Of a stretch of DNA of 64,000 bases, positions 27,313 through 36,437 are shown piece by piece; position 1 is the stretch's first letter; every line of letters starts with the position of its first letter. Where the stretch lies: assembly GCF_008107445.1 (NCBI RefSeq), contig NZ_VSLD01000004.1:62001-126000 (forward strand), in the 5' to 3' direction. The position numbers and the translations under genes are program-made. The notes beneath the pieces were generated by a model. That model was not told the origin of the DNA. It did no database searches and saw nothing but the letters and a program-made list of their open reading frames with translations. This DNA is from Arthrobacter echini. GTDB taxonomy: Bacteria; Actinomycetota; Actinomycetes; Actinomycetales; Micrococcaceae.

Positions 27313-28010
27313 AGTAGAGCTCCTTCTGACGTTGTGGTGGCATGGGGGAGAGTGTCGGAGTCCGGACCCACGAGGACGGCCTCCTGCGCGCGCAGTGCGG
27401 CTTCGACGAGGGGGACGACGTCGACCGGCGAGATAGTACGCCCGGTCTCTGCGGAGATGGTGGTGACCCCGGCATCGGAGATCCCGCAGGGCACGATCTG
27501 CTGGAAGGGCGCCAGGTCATTGCTGCAGTTGAGGGCGAAGCCGTGCATCGTGACCCGGTTCTTCACCCGGATGCCGATGGCGGCGATCTTCCGAGCCGGC
27601 GCATCGGCCGTCTCCGCCATCCAGACACCCGACCGCCCGTCGATCCTGACTCCCGCCAGCCCGAAGTGCCGCAGGGTCGAGATGATCACGTCCTCGAGCA
27701 CGTGCACGTATTCCGCGACCCGTGCCGGTTCGCGGAGTGCCAGGACGGGGTAGCCCACCAGCTGTCCCGGACCGTGCCAGGTGAGCTTGCCGCCCCGGTC
27801 CACCGGCACCACAGGGGTCCCGTCGAAGGGCCGCTCGTGGTCCTCGGTACGCTTGCCCGCGGTGTAGACGGGTGTGTGCTCGAGCAGCAGGACCGTACTC
27901 GGTTCCTCGTGTGCGACGACCCGGGCGTGGAGGGAGGTCTGCAGCTCCAGGCCCTGCGTGTACTCGATGTAGTCCGGGGCCAGGCCGACACGTGACAGAA
28001 CAAGAGTCAT
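27309..28010 (-). CDS. lipB: Lipoyl(octanoyl) transferase
   Basis: LipB transfers octanoate from acyl carrier protein to lipoyl domains, the step before LipA. The 233-residue product shows [19 protein letters not shown] (about 73-91), the Lys in [12 protein letters not shown], and the catalytic Cys in [15 protein letters not shown] start at the ATG at 28010 ([16 protein letters not shown]); longer in-frame versions upstream add non-conserved sequence. The ATG has TACGCT six bases upstream and no Shine-Dalgarno, so it is probably leaderless. Confidence 0.97.
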   Translation of the reverse strand: MTLVLSRVGLAPDYIEYTQGLELQTSLHARVVAHEEPSTVLLLEHTPVYTAGKRTEDHERPFDGTPVVPVDRGGKLTWHGPGQLVGYPVLALREPARVAEYVHVLEDVIISTLRHFGLAGVRIDGRSGVWMAETADAPARKIAAIGIRVKNRVTMHGFALNCSNDLAPFQQIVPCGISDAGVTTISAETGRTISPVDVVPLVEAALRAQEAVLVGPDSDTLPHATTTSEGALL

Positions 28011-28016
28011 GGACCC

Positions 28017-28022
28017 AGCGTA
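28017..28022 (-). promoter_or_regulatory. -10 hexamer of a probable leaderless lipB promoter
   Basis: On the minus strand TACGCT ends six bases before the lipB ATG. Confidence 0.5.
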
Positions 28023-28141
28023 GTCCCGCCAGAGCGCGGATCGGACGCGATCTTGCTTCGCCGTCCCGGCGCGGGGCCGCGCCGGCGATGACGGCACGGA
28101 CCAGGTCCTGTGGATAACGCCCCCTGGGCCCCGCCGTGGCC

Positions 28142-28147
28142 TAGAAC
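28142..28147 (+). promoter_or_regulatory. Putative -10 hexamer of the kinase gene
   Basis: TAGAAC (last base off consensus) ends six bases before the ATG at 28154; no Shine-Dalgarno is present. Confidence 0.4.
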
Positions 28148-28153
28148 TGAAGC

Positions 28154-29944
28154 ATGAGCGACGAGGTGCGACCTGTGGTGTCCGGGCTGGAGGTGGGGCG
28201 TCTGCTGGGCGCGGGTGGTTCATCGGCCGTCTGGCTGGTGGAGGACCCCGAGGGGCAGCGCTTCGCCCTGAAGATCGCGCGGCGCCGGCACCGCGACGAG
28301 GCCGCGCCGGCCGGCCCGGCCGGGCGTGACCGCCGGCACGGACGACGGGCCGCCCTGCCCGCGGAGCAGCTGCCCCGGCTGACCCACCCGGCTGCCGACT
28401 CCGGCGACCCGCGGGAATCGACCGGTGAGCGCTCGGCGCTCCACCCTGCGGCCGCCATCACGGAGGAGCTCCGCCTCCTCCGCCGCTTCGCCCACGACCA
28501 CCTGCTCCGGGTGCACCGGGTCGTGAAGACCGACCAGGGCCCCGGCATGCTGATGGACCTCGCTCCCGGCGGTTCCCTCCTGGGGCTCCTCACGAGCCGG
28601 GGGCCGCTGCCGGTGGCGGAGGTGGTGACCGCGCTGGTACCGATAGGGCAGGTCCTGGGGTACCTGCACGCCGAGGGTGCGCTGCACGGCGATGTCACCC
28701 CCGGGAACATCCTCTTCACGAGTGACGGCAGGCCACTGCTCGGTGACTTCGGGACCGCCCGCCTCCTGGGTACGGATCGACGCGCGGACGCGGGTACCCC
28801 CGGCTTCATCGATCCGACACGGCGGACTGCGTTCGATCCCGGCGCCGACGTCTTCGCCCTGGCGGCGGTTGCGTGGTTCGCCCTGACCGGTCGGATTCCC
28901 GGGCCTACGGAGGAGAGACCACCGCTGGCCCTGATCAATCCGGAGGTGCCGGTGACACTCATGCACCTCATCGAGGACGGTCTGAGCCCGGATCGCGACC
29001 GCCGACCCGCGGCGGGTGACTTCGCCGCCACCCTGCTGCGCGCTGCCACGCCCGCGCCCGTCGACCTCGTACCGGCCGTCCACACCAGTGTGCTGCCCGA
29101 ACTGCTGACCAGACGCCGCCCCGAAACCGCGGCCGCGGCGGCTCCCGGGCGGCGGGGACCTGTCGGCGGGGACAGGCTGTCCCGGCGCAGGACGCCAGCC
29201 GCAGCGCGGGGTCAGCAGCCGCGGCGGACGGGACGGGCGGCGTGTCGGGTGCCGCGCGACTCGGCAGCCCCACGCGGGCGTCCTCGCCCCGGGGAGACGG
29301 TGCCGTCCAGGGCGCCTCTCGCCCTCGTGGCCGGAGCCATCGCGGTGCTGCTGCTGACGGTGGGCCTGACCCTGACCCTCGGCGATCCGCAGGAACCTGC
29401 CGCGCGGGCAGGAGCGGCCGGGGGAGGGGGGCAGCAAAAGAGCGCCGGGCCGGCGGACGCTCCCGCTTCGACGGTCGAGCCCCTCGTGGCGCTCGAGGCT
29501 CTCGTCTCGTCCCGAGCAGAAGCCTTCCGGGCGGCCGATGCGGCGCTGCTGGCGGGAGTGGACGTCGAGGGCTCACCCGCGCTGGCGGCCGACACGAACG
29601 CGGTCCAGGCCCTCGCCGACGCCGATCGCAGTCTGGCCGATCTGTCGATCACCATCCGCCACGCGGTGGTCCTCTCCCAGCCGGACACGTCCGTACCTGC
29701 GCTCCAGAAGCTGCCTGCCGTCAGCGCCGCTCCGCCGACCACGGAGGTCGTGGTGATCCGGGCGACTGCGGCGCTGTCGTCCTATACGGCTGTGCAGTCG
29801 GTGGCCACCGATAGCTCCGACTCGTCCTCGGGTGGGGAGCGCACCGGATCCGATCCGGTCGTCGCCGGATCGGAGGAGCTGATCTTCGTCCTGTGGGACG
29901 CCGGGTCCGGGTGGCTGATCCACTCGGTGCTACCCCCGCCCTGA
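28154..29944 (+). CDS. Serine/threonine protein kinase-like membrane protein
   Basis: A 596-residue protein with an N-terminal eukaryotic-type kinase domain (about 1-300): Gly-rich loop LLGAGGSSAVW (18-27), Lys40 in FALKIAR, Glu near 105, catalytic loop LHGDVTPGNILF (Asp180, Asn185), GDFGTAR (Asp198). It is a non-RD kinase: HGD replaces HRD. About 50 charged, low-complexity residues (44-98) lie between Lys40 and the helix Glu. An Arg/Pro-rich juxtamembrane stretch leads to one transmembrane helix (about 387-409), then an external Ala/Gly/Ser-rich segment and a 150-residue C-terminal domain I do not recognise. It divides the conserved epimerase-lipB neighbourhood. Active kinase or pseudokinase is uncertain. 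Confidence 0.88.
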   Translation: MSDEVRPVVSGLEVGRLLGAGGSSAVWLVEDPEGQRFALKIARRRHRDEAAPAGPAGRDRRHGRRAALPAEQLPRLTHPAADSGDPRESTGERSALHPAAAITEELRLLRRFAHDHLLRVHRVVKTDQGPGMLMDLAPGGSLLGLLTSRGPLPVAEVVTALVPIGQVLGYLHAEGALHGDVTPGNILFTSDGRPLLGDFGTARLLGTDRRADAGTPGFIDPTRRTAFDPGADVFALAAVAWFALTGRIPGPTEERPPLALINPEVPVTLMHLIEDGLSPDRDRRPAAGDFAATLLRAATPAPVDLVPAVHTSVLPELLTRRRPETAAAAAPGRRGPVGGDRLSRRRTPAAARGQQPRRTGRAACRVPRDSAAPRGRPRPGETVPSRAPLALVAGAIAVLLLTVGLTLTLGDPQEPAARAGAAGGGGQQKSAGPADAPASTVEPLVALEALVSSRAEAFRAADAALLAGVDVEGSPALAADTNAVQALADADRSLADLSITIRHAVVLSQPDTSVPALQKLPAVSAAPPTTEVVVIRATAALSSYTAVQSVATDSSDSSSGGERTGSDPVVAGSEELIFVLWDAGSGWLIHSVLPPP

Positions 29945-29949
29945 GCGAA

Positions 29950-30846
29950 CTAGGCCGTGACCACCCGGTGCACCCACTGCGCGAGCGCTTCAGGCGTTGG
30001 CTCGTCGAACATGAAGCCCGCGTCCTTCAACGCCCGCGGTTCCATCCGCGTGCTCACGAGCAGCAGTTCGTAACCCAGCCGGCCGATGACGGTCGTGAGG
30101 ATGAAACCCGGCACCCGGAACCACACGGGACGCCTGAATGCCCTGCCGAGCTGGACGACCACGGCGTCGAGGGGAGCAGGCGTCGGCGCGTTGAGATTCA
30201 CGGGGCCGCTCACCGGGGCGGTGAGCAGGAACTCGAGTGCCCGGATCTCGTCGTTCAGGCTGATCCACGGCCACCACTGCCGGCCGGATCCCAGGGCCGT
30301 GCCCATGAACAGCCGGATGGGGATCAGCAGCTTGGGCAGTGCCCCACCCCCCTTCGACATCACGATGCCGGTGCGGGCCAGGACGACGCGCACGGACTCC
30401 GGAGCGCGCACGGCCTCTGCCTCCCAGCGTCGGCAGATATCCGCCAGCAGAGTATCGCCCGATCCCGACTCCTCCGTCAGCACCTCGTCGCCGCGGTCAC
30501 CGTAGTAGCCCGACGCCGACTGGCTGATGAACACCTCCGGCGGATTGCCGGATCTCCGCATCGCCTGGACGAGCGTCCTCGTGGGCATGATGCGCGACGA
30601 GTAGAGGGTCTCCCTGTAGGACCTCGTCCAGAGTCCACCGGCGATGCCGGCACCGGACAGGTTGATCACGGCGTCGGCCCACTCGATGGCGGAGTCGTCG
30701 AGCTCACCCGCGGCGGGATTCCACCGGATCTCCGACGGACCCTTCGGGTCCCGGCGCACGAGCCGGGCCACCTCGTGGTTCTTCTCGAGCTGTCGGGTGA
30801 GGGCTGTTCCGATGGTGCCGGACGCGCCGGCGAGGAGGATACGCAT
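29950..30846 (-). CDS. TIGR01777 family NAD-dependent epimerase
   Basis: A 298-residue short-chain dehydrogenase-like protein: Rossmann start ILLAGASGTIGTALTRQL (3-20), NLSGAGI, SQSASGYYGDRGDEVLTE with the conserved Tyr, LARTGIVMSKGGGALPKLL, and a C-terminal DUF1731 segment (EPRALKDAGFMFDEPT). E. coli YfcH is a homologue; the substrate is unknown. ATG preceded by a GGAAC only. It sits downstream of sucB on the same strand, as in M. tuberculosis (Rv2216 next to dlaT), but the sucB terminator hairpin lies between them. Confidence 0.9.
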   Translation of the reverse strand: MRILLAGASGTIGTALTRQLEKNHEVARLVRRDPKGPSEIRWNPAAGELDDSAIEWADAVINLSGAGIAGGLWTRSYRETLYSSRIMPTRTLVQAMRRSGNPPEVFISQSASGYYGDRGDEVLTEESGSGDTLLADICRRWEAEAVRAPESVRVVLARTGIVMSKGGGALPKLLIPIRLFMGTALGSGRQWWPWISLNDEIRALEFLLTAPVSGPVNLNAPTPAPLDAVVVQLGRAFRRPVWFRVPGFILTTVIGRLGYELLLVSTRMEPRALKDAGFMFDEPTPEALAQWVHRVVTA

Positions 30847-30908
30847 GGTTCCATCGAACCACTAGTCATGAAGGAGTGGTACTGCGTCCTGTGCCGCCCG
30901 GAAAACAG

Positions 30909-30940
30909 GACGGGAGCAGCCCCCGGAGGCCGCTCCCGTC
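30909..30940 (-). terminator. Intrinsic terminator of sucB
   Basis: Nine-base stem (30909-30917 with 30932-30940), followed on the minus strand by a run of four T. It lies 14 bases after the sucB stop. Confidence 0.75.
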
Positions 30941-30953
30941 CATGGTGCTGCGC

Positions 30954-32816
30954 CTACTGGCCGAGGTCCGCCTCGAAGGTGCCCGCTTCGAGGCGCGCCT
31001 TCAGGGTCTGCAGGAACCGCCCCGCGTCCGCACCGTCCACGAGCCGGTGGTCGTAGGTCAGGCTCAGGTACATCATCGAACGAATGGCGATGGTGTCGTC
31101 GCCATCGGCCCCCGTCACGACCACGGGCCGCTTGACGATGATGCCGGTCCCCAGGATGCCGACCTGCGGCTGGTTGATGATCGGGGTGTCGAACAGGGCA
31201 CCCGCGGAGCCGATGTTGGTGATGGTGAAGGTGCCACCGGAGAGTTCGTCCGGGCCGATCTGGCCGTTGCGGGTCCGGGAGCCGATATCGGCGATCTTCT
31301 TCGCCAGGCCGCCGAGATTGAGATCACCCGCATCACGGATCACGGGTACGAGCAGGCCCTTCTCCGTGTCCACGGCGATCGCCAGGTGCTCGGCGTCGTG
31401 GTACGTGACCTCCTTCTTCTCCTCGTCGAAGGAGGCGTTCAGCTTCGGGTGCTGCTTGAGCGCCTCGGTCACGGCCTTCGAGATGAAGGGCAGGAAGGTG
31501 AGCTTCGCCCCGTTCTGGGCCTGGAAGCTCTCCTTCGCGCCGGTACGCAGCTTGACGATGCGGCTCATGTCCACCTCGATGACCTGGGTCAGCTGGGCGG
31601 ACACCTCTAGGGACTCCCGCATGCGCTTGGCGATCGTCTGCCGGATCCTGGGAGCCTTCTCCACGGTGCCGCGCAGCTTCGACGGCTCGACGGTGGGGGC
31701 GGCAGCCATGCCCGCCGCAGGAGCGGATGCGGCCTCCGGCGCTGCGGCCGGAGCCTCCTGCTGGGCCTTCTGTGCCTCCGCAGCCTCGACGACGTCCTGC
31801 TTGCGCACACGGCCACCGACGCCGGTGCCCTTGATCGTGGAGAGATCGACCCCACTCTGGTTCGCGAGTCGGCGGACGAGGGGAGTGACGTAGGGGGCGT
31901 TCGACGCCGAGGAGTCGTCGCCTGACGCACCCTGCTCCGCCGTCGATGCCGCTGGCGCCGGAGCATCCTCGGCCCGGGTCTCCCCGGAGGCCGCCGGAGC
32001 CGCCCCCGATTTCGCAGTCTCCTCGGCCGCCACGGGCTCCTCGGCGGGCTCGGGCTGCTGGGCGGGGGCATCCTCGCGCTCGTCCGAGGGCGCGGCGGCG
32101 ACCGGCTCACCTGACGCGGCCTCGACCTTCTGCGGAGCGGCACTGCCCGAGCCGATCACCGCGAGGACCGCGCCCACCTCGGCGGTCTCGTCCTCGTCGA
32201 CGCGGATCTCCTGCAGCGTGCCCGCCACAGGGGACGGGATTTCGGTGTCGACCTTGTCGGTCGAGACCTCCAGGAGTGGCTCGTCGACCTCGACGTCGTC
32301 GCCCACGGCTTTGAGCCAGCGCGTGACCGTGCCCTCCGTGACGCTCTCGCCGAGCGCCGGAAGAGTGACCTCGGTACCTTCACCATCGCCGGAGGGCGCA
32401 TCATCCGAGGAAGCCTCGTCCGTGGACGCGCTGTCGGTGGAGGCGCTGTCGCTGGAGGCACTGTCCGACGTCGCGTTGTCGGCGGGCTCCGCCGCCGCAG
32501 GTTCTTCCTCGGCCGGCTCCTCAGCGGCGGCGTCATTCCCGGTGGAAGCTCCGTCGTCGTCGGCGGAGTCCCCGGAGGAGCCGTCGCCGATGCGTACCAG
32601 GGGCGCGCCCACCTCGGCGGTCTCGTCCTCGTCCACGAGGATCTCCTCGATCACTCCGGCGATCGGGGACGGGATCTCGGTGTCCACCTTGTCGGTGGAC
32701 ACCTCGAGGAGGGGTTCGTCGACCTCGACTCGGTCGCCGACCTGCTTGAGCCAGCGAGTGACGGTGCCTTCGGTGACGCTTTCACCGAGAGCGGGCAAGT
32801 TCACGGATTCACTCAT
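30954..32816 (-). CDS. sucB: Dihydrolipoamide acyltransferase, 2-oxoacid dehydrogenase E2 (SucB/DlaT-like)
   Basis: E2 core of a 2-oxoacid dehydrogenase complex. The 620 residues contain two N-terminal lipoyl domains, each with the lipoylation site [12 protein letters not shown] (about residues 38-49 and 158-169), joined by acidic Ala/Ser/Glu linkers, a peripheral-subunit-binding domain ([20 protein letters not shown], about 323-342) and a C-terminal acyltransferase domain ending in the catalytic [16 protein letters not shown]. In actinobacteria this E2 serves pyruvate and often 2-oxoglutarate dehydrogenase, so the sucB name is conventional. ATG at 32816 with AGGAGG about 12 bases upstream. 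Co-located with lpd and lipA/lipB. Confidence 0.95.
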   Translation of the reverse strand: MSESVNLPALGESVTEGTVTRWLKQVGDRVEVDEPLLEVSTDKVDTEIPSPIAGVIEEILVDEDETAEVGAPLVRIGDGSSGDSADDDGASTGNDAAAEEPAEEEPAAAEPADNATSDSASSDSASTDSASTDEASSDDAPSGDGEGTEVTLPALGESVTEGTVTRWLKAVGDDVEVDEPLLEVSTDKVDTEIPSPVAGTLQEIRVDEDETAEVGAVLAVIGSGSAAPQKVEAASGEPVAAAPSDEREDAPAQQPEPAEEPVAAEETAKSGAAPAASGETRAEDAPAPAASTAEQGASGDDSSASNAPYVTPLVRRLANQSGVDLSTIKGTGVGGRVRKQDVVEAAEAQKAQQEAPAAAPEAASAPAAGMAAAPTVEPSKLRGTVEKAPRIRQTIAKRMRESLEVSAQLTQVIEVDMSRIVKLRTGAKESFQAQNGAKLTFLPFISKAVTEALKQHPKLNASFDEEKKEVTYHDAEHLAIAVDTEKGLLVPVIRDAGDLNLGGLAKKIADIGSRTRNGQIGPDELSGGTFTITNIGSAGALFDTPIINQPQVGILGTGIIVKRPVVVTGADGDDTIAIRSMMYLSLTYDHRLVDGADAGRFLQTLKARLEAGTFEADLGQ

Positions 32817-32852
32817 AGCGTGCCCGTTCCTCCTGAAGTAGATCGTTCCTGA

Positions 32853-32882
32853 CGGCCGGACGGCATTGGGCCCGTCCGGCCG
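32853..32882. other. GC-rich hairpin in the lpd-sucB gap
   Basis: Perfect 11-base stem (32853-32863 with 32872-32882) around an eight-base loop. It lies 76 bases after the lpd stop and 37 bases before the sucB start, so it may end lpd transcripts or fold in the sucB leader. No T-run follows. Confidence 0.6.
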
Positions 32883-32908
32883 GACGTGCAAGAGATTTTC
32901 TGGTGTCG

Positions 32909-32914
32909 AGCTTA
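32909..32914 (-). promoter_or_regulatory. Putative -10 hexamer of sucB
   Basis: On the minus strand TAAGCT predicts a start near 32902 and an 85-base leader containing the 11-base hairpin. Confidence 0.35.
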
Positions 32915-32957
32915 GTCCACGCCTCCGCGGCGCGGACCAGGCCCGCCGAGGACCCGC

Positions 32958-34340
32958 TCAGCCGTGCAGCGGCTTGCCCGCGAGGGCCAAGTGGGCCTCT
33001 CCCAGCGCCTCGTTCTGCGTCGGGTGGGCGTGGATCAGCGGTGCGACGTCCTCGGGGTACGCCTCCCAGTTCACGATCAGCTGTGCTTCGCCGATCTGCT
33101 CGCCCATCCGGCTTCCGAGCATGTGCACCCCGACGATGGGGCCGTCTTTCTCGCGGACGAGCTTGACGAGGCCGCCTGTGCCGATGATCGTGCTCTTGCC
33201 GTTGCCGGCGAGGTTGTACTCGTGGGTCTCCACACGGTCGTCTCCGAACTTCTCCCGCGCAGCCTTCTCCGTGTACCCCACCGAGGCGATCTCCGGATCG
33301 CTGTAGGTGACCTTGGGGATGTTCAGGTCGGCCACCACGACGGGCTTCAGGCCCCCGATCTCCTCGGCGACGAAGATACCCTGCGAGAATCCACGGTGCG
33401 CGAGCTGCAGCCCGGGGACGATGTCGCCCACCGCGTAGATGGTGCCCACCCCGGTGTGCAGGCGCTCGTCGGTGATGACATAGCCGCGATCCATCGTGAG
33501 GCCGGCTTCCTCGTACCCGAGGTCCTGGGTGACGGGTCCGCGGCCGACGGCGACGAGCATGAGGTCCGCCTCGAAGGTCTTGCCGTCCTCCAGCGTGACG
33601 ACCACGCCGTCGTCGTTCTGCTCGACGGACTGGAAGCGCGTCCCGGTGTTGAACGCGATGCCACGCTTCTTGAAGGCACGCTCGAAGCCCTTGACGATCG
33701 ACGCATCCTCGTTGGGTACGAGGGAGGGCAGCGCCTCGATGATGGTGACGTCCACGCCGAAGGACTTCCACACGGAGGCGAACTCGCAGCCGATCACGCC
33801 GCCGCCGAGGATGATGGCCTTCTTCGGCACGAAGTCCATGGTGAGGGCCTGGTCCGAGGTGATGACCTTGCCGCCGATCTCCAGCCCGGGAAGGCTGCGC
33901 GAGTACGAACCCGTGGCGAGGATGATGTGCTTGCCGGTGTAGACGGTGCCCTCGACATCGACGGTGGTCTGCGAGGCGAGCTTGCCCGCCCCCTCGATGA
34001 CCGTGATGCCCCTGGACTTGATGAGCCCCTGCAGGCCGCGGTACTTGCCGGCGATCACGCCGTCCTTGTACTTGTTCACGGCGTCCATGTCGATGGAGTC
34101 GAAGGTGGCTTTCACACCGTACTTCTCCGACTCGCGGGCGCTGTCGGCGATCTCCGCCGAGTGGAGGAGCGCTTTGGTGGGGATGCAGCCGTTGTGGAGG
34201 CAGGTGCCGCCCAGCTTGCCCTTCTCGATGAGGCCCACCGTGAGGCCCAGTTGAACGGCGCGCAGTGCCGCGGCGTATCCGCCGCTGCCCCCGCCGAGTA
34301 CCAGGATGTCGAATTCTTTCGCGGATGCCGATTCGGCCAC
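32958..34340 (-). CDS. lpdA: Dihydrolipoyl dehydrogenase (E3)
   Basis: E3 flavoenzyme that re-oxidises the dihydrolipoyl groups of E2 with NAD+. The 460 residues show FAD-binding ILVLGGGSGGYAAALRA (about 11-27), redox-active disulfide GGTCLHNGCIPTKALL (about 43-58), NAD-binding ILGGGVIGCEFASVW (about 181-195), AVGDIVPG and the dimer-interface catalytic His/Glu AHPTQNEALGEA. GTG start with GAGGAG upstream. It precedes sucB on the same strand with 141 bases between, each apparently with its own promoter. Confidence 0.97.
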   Translation of the reverse strand: MAESASAKEFDILVLGGGSGGYAAALRAVQLGLTVGLIEKGKLGGTCLHNGCIPTKALLHSAEIADSARESEKYGVKATFDSIDMDAVNKYKDGVIAGKYRGLQGLIKSRGITVIEGAGKLASQTTVDVEGTVYTGKHIILATGSYSRSLPGLEIGGKVITSDQALTMDFVPKKAIILGGGVIGCEFASVWKSFGVDVTIIEALPSLVPNEDASIVKGFERAFKKRGIAFNTGTRFQSVEQNDDGVVVTLEDGKTFEADLMLVAVGRGPVTQDLGYEEAGLTMDRGYVITDERLHTGVGTIYAVGDIVPGLQLAHRGFSQGIFVAEEIGGLKPVVVADLNIPKVTYSDPEIASVGYTEKAAREKFGDDRVETHEYNLAGNGKSTIIGTGGLVKLVREKDGPIVGVHMLGSRMGEQIGEAQLIVNWEAYPEDVAPLIHAHPTQNEALGEAHLALAGKPLHG

Positions 34341-34448
34341 GTGGACGCTCCTCGCGTGTTCTGGTGACGCGCGGTGCGCGTCGGTTGATGAATCGATGAC
34401 GGGTGCGGTCGCAGTGCGGTCGCCTGCCCTCGGAAGGCTCTCGTTTTC

Positions 34449-34454
34449 AGCCTA
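34449..34454 (-). promoter_or_regulatory. Putative -10 hexamer of lpdA
   Basis: On the minus strand TAGGCT lies about 110 bases before the lpdA start, predicting a leader of about 100 bases. The rest of the 296-base lpdA-pepA gap holds only the hairpin at 34570-34604. Confidence 0.35.
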
Positions 34455-34569
34455 TCCCCAGAAGTTGGCTGCATCCACCCGGAGCGGTGCCCGCCGCGCC
34501 CGTGGCGCGCTGATGTGCTCCGATTCACCCGGCGGCATCATGTACCCTGCCCTGCCCGGCCCGGACCGG

Positions 34570-34604
34570 GGCAGGACCGGCCGCGCACGGCGGCTGGTCC
34601 TGCC
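34570..34604 (-). terminator. Probable terminator hairpin after pepA
   Basis: A 14-base stem with one G-T pair (34570-34583 with 34591-34604) and a seven-base loop, 33 bases past the pepA stop. No T-run, so factor-independent termination is not certain. Confidence 0.55.
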
Positions 34605-34636
34605 TTGGTCGGCCTGCCCGAGTCGCGGAGGCCGAC

Positions 34637-36184
34637 CTACACGGTGCGGGCGAGCACGTCCTCGACATAAGCGAGGAGGGTGCGCACACCGACGCCGGTC
34701 CCGGCCTTGGGCGTGTAGCCGTACGGGGATCCCTCGTTGAACGCCGGTCCCGCGATGTCCAGGTGCGCCCAGGGGATCTTCTCGCCGTCCACCTGGCCGA
34801 CGAACTCCCGCAGGAACACCGCGGCGGTCATCATGCCACCATTGCGCTCACCGATGTTGGCGATGTCGGCGACCTGCGACTCGAGGCTCGGGCGCAGCTC
34901 CTCGGGCAGCGGCATGGGCCAGAACTGCTCGCCCGCGCGGTCGGCCGCGGCCTTCACGGCGTCACGTACGCCGTCGTCGCCCATGACGCCGGATACCCGC
35001 GTGCCGAGGGCGATCATCTGTGCCCCGGTCAGCGTCGCGATGTCGATGATCGCGTCCGGTGCCTCCTCGCTGGCGGCGGCGAGGCCGTCGGCCAGGACGA
35101 GCCGGCCCTCGGCGTCGGTGTTGAGAACCTCAACAGTGCGTCCCCCGTAGATCGACAGCACGTCCTCGGGTCGCTGCGCGGTACCGGAGGGCATGTTCTC
35201 GGCGAGGCAGAGCCAGGCGGTGATCTTCGCGGGGAGGCCGAGTTCGGCGACGGCGAGGAGGGTGCTGAGGACCACGGCGGCGCCGGCCATGTCCAGCTTC
35301 ATGGTCTGCATGCCCGCGGCAGGCTTCAGCGAGAGTCCTCCGGAGTCGAAGGTGATGCCCTTGCCGACGAGCGCCAGGTGGACGGCGGACTTCGCGGGGG
35401 AGTACTCGACCTTGACCATGCGCGGCGGGCGCGAGGAGCCCTTGCCGACGCCGAGGATGCCCCCGTAGCCGTCGCGCTCGAGCCGCTTCTCGTCCATGAT
35501 GGTGACCTTGACGGGCAGGGAGCGGGCGAGCTCCTTGGCTGCCTGCGCGAAGGTCTCGGGGTAGAGGTGGCTCGGTGGCTGGTTCACCAGCGTGCGCGTG
35601 GTGTTCACGTTCTTGCCGAGGATGGTGGCACGCTCCAGGGCCGACGTCAGGGCGGCCTCGGCCGCCACCGGGGTATGGACGACCACACTCTTCACTGCGG
35701 TCCTGGTGTTCTTGGTCGACACCGAGCCGTCCGGTGTGAGGCCGGACTTGTGCCCGTCGTAGCTGTAGGCGCCGAACGCGGCACCCTCGGCGACGGCGGC
35801 CGCGGCCTCGGTGGTGTCCGCCGGCAGGGCGAGCACGACGGTGTCGAGTCCAACGAGCTGCCGGACGGCGGCGCCCGCCGCGCGGCGCAGGGTCTCGGTG
35901 CTCGGGCTGGTCCCACCCTCCAGCGGCCCGACCCCGGAGAGGACGAGGGAGTCGGCCCCGGTCTCGGGGAGTCCTGGGAGGCGGCGCACCTCGTCGGCGG
36001 CGCCCGTGATCCCGAGGACCTCGAGCGAGTCGCCGAGCGCGCGGGCGGCCTTCGCCGGCAGGGGGCTCTCGAGCAGCACCGGCCCGTCCGGCCCCTTGGC
36101 GACGGCGATCACGAGCGCGTCGCTCGGGATCTTCTTGAGGTCCTTCGCCGAAGCGCTCAGGTGTAGTTCGGTCGTCGTGATCAC
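34637..36184 (-). CDS. pepA: Leucyl aminopeptidase, M17 family
   Basis: Cytosolic di-zinc/manganese aminopeptidase that removes N-terminal residues during peptide turnover. The C-terminal catalytic domain of the 515-residue protein contains the metal-binding KGITFDSGGLSLKP (about 271-284) and the family signature NTDAEGRLVLADGL (about 350-363), with SGVMGDDGV after it. The N-terminal domain (about 1-180) is variable as usual. GTG start at 36184 (ITTTELHLSASAKD) with AGGAG nine bases upstream; longer in-frame frames upstream are not conserved. Confidence 0.96.
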   Translation of the reverse strand: MITTTELHLSASAKDLKKIPSDALVIAVAKGPDGPVLLESPLPAKAARALGDSLEVLGITGAADEVRRLPGLPETGADSLVLSGVGPLEGGTSPSTETLRRAAGAAVRQLVGLDTVVLALPADTTEAAAAVAEGAAFGAYSYDGHKSGLTPDGSVSTKNTRTAVKSVVVHTPVAAEAALTSALERATILGKNVNTTRTLVNQPPSHLYPETFAQAAKELARSLPVKVTIMDEKRLERDGYGGILGVGKGSSRPPRMVKVEYSPAKSAVHLALVGKGITFDSGGLSLKPAAGMQTMKLDMAGAAVVLSTLLAVAELGLPAKITAWLCLAENMPSGTAQRPEDVLSIYGGRTVEVLNTDAEGRLVLADGLAAASEEAPDAIIDIATLTGAQMIALGTRVSGVMGDDGVRDAVKAAADRAGEQFWPMPLPEELRPSLESQVADIANIGERNGGMMTAAVFLREFVGQVDGEKIPWAHLDIAGPAFNEGSPYGYTPKAGTGVGVRTLLAYVEDVLARTV

Positions 36185-36437
36185 GGAATCTGTCTCCTCG
36201 TATCCGGATGGGTTGCCCAGGTGCTGCAGCAGGTTTCTTCCCGGACTCTGGTGGGCCGGGAATCGTTCCTCGTCGATCGTAGTCCGTGAGCTGCGCGGTT
36301 CCACCGACCGCGTCGTGGCGACCCGTGCAGCAGGGCCGGGTCGGCTCTGCGGTGGTCGCGCGGGAGGGCGTAGGCCGCGGAATGAAGCGGGATCAGCGGG
36401 TGTTGACATGGACAGGACCCCACCGGAAGAGAGAGCC

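Noticed and set aside
36238-36262. Seven-base inverted repeat in the pepA leader as an operator
   Set aside because: Short stem with an 11-base spacer is expected by chance in GC-rich sequence and has no neighbouring promoter element.
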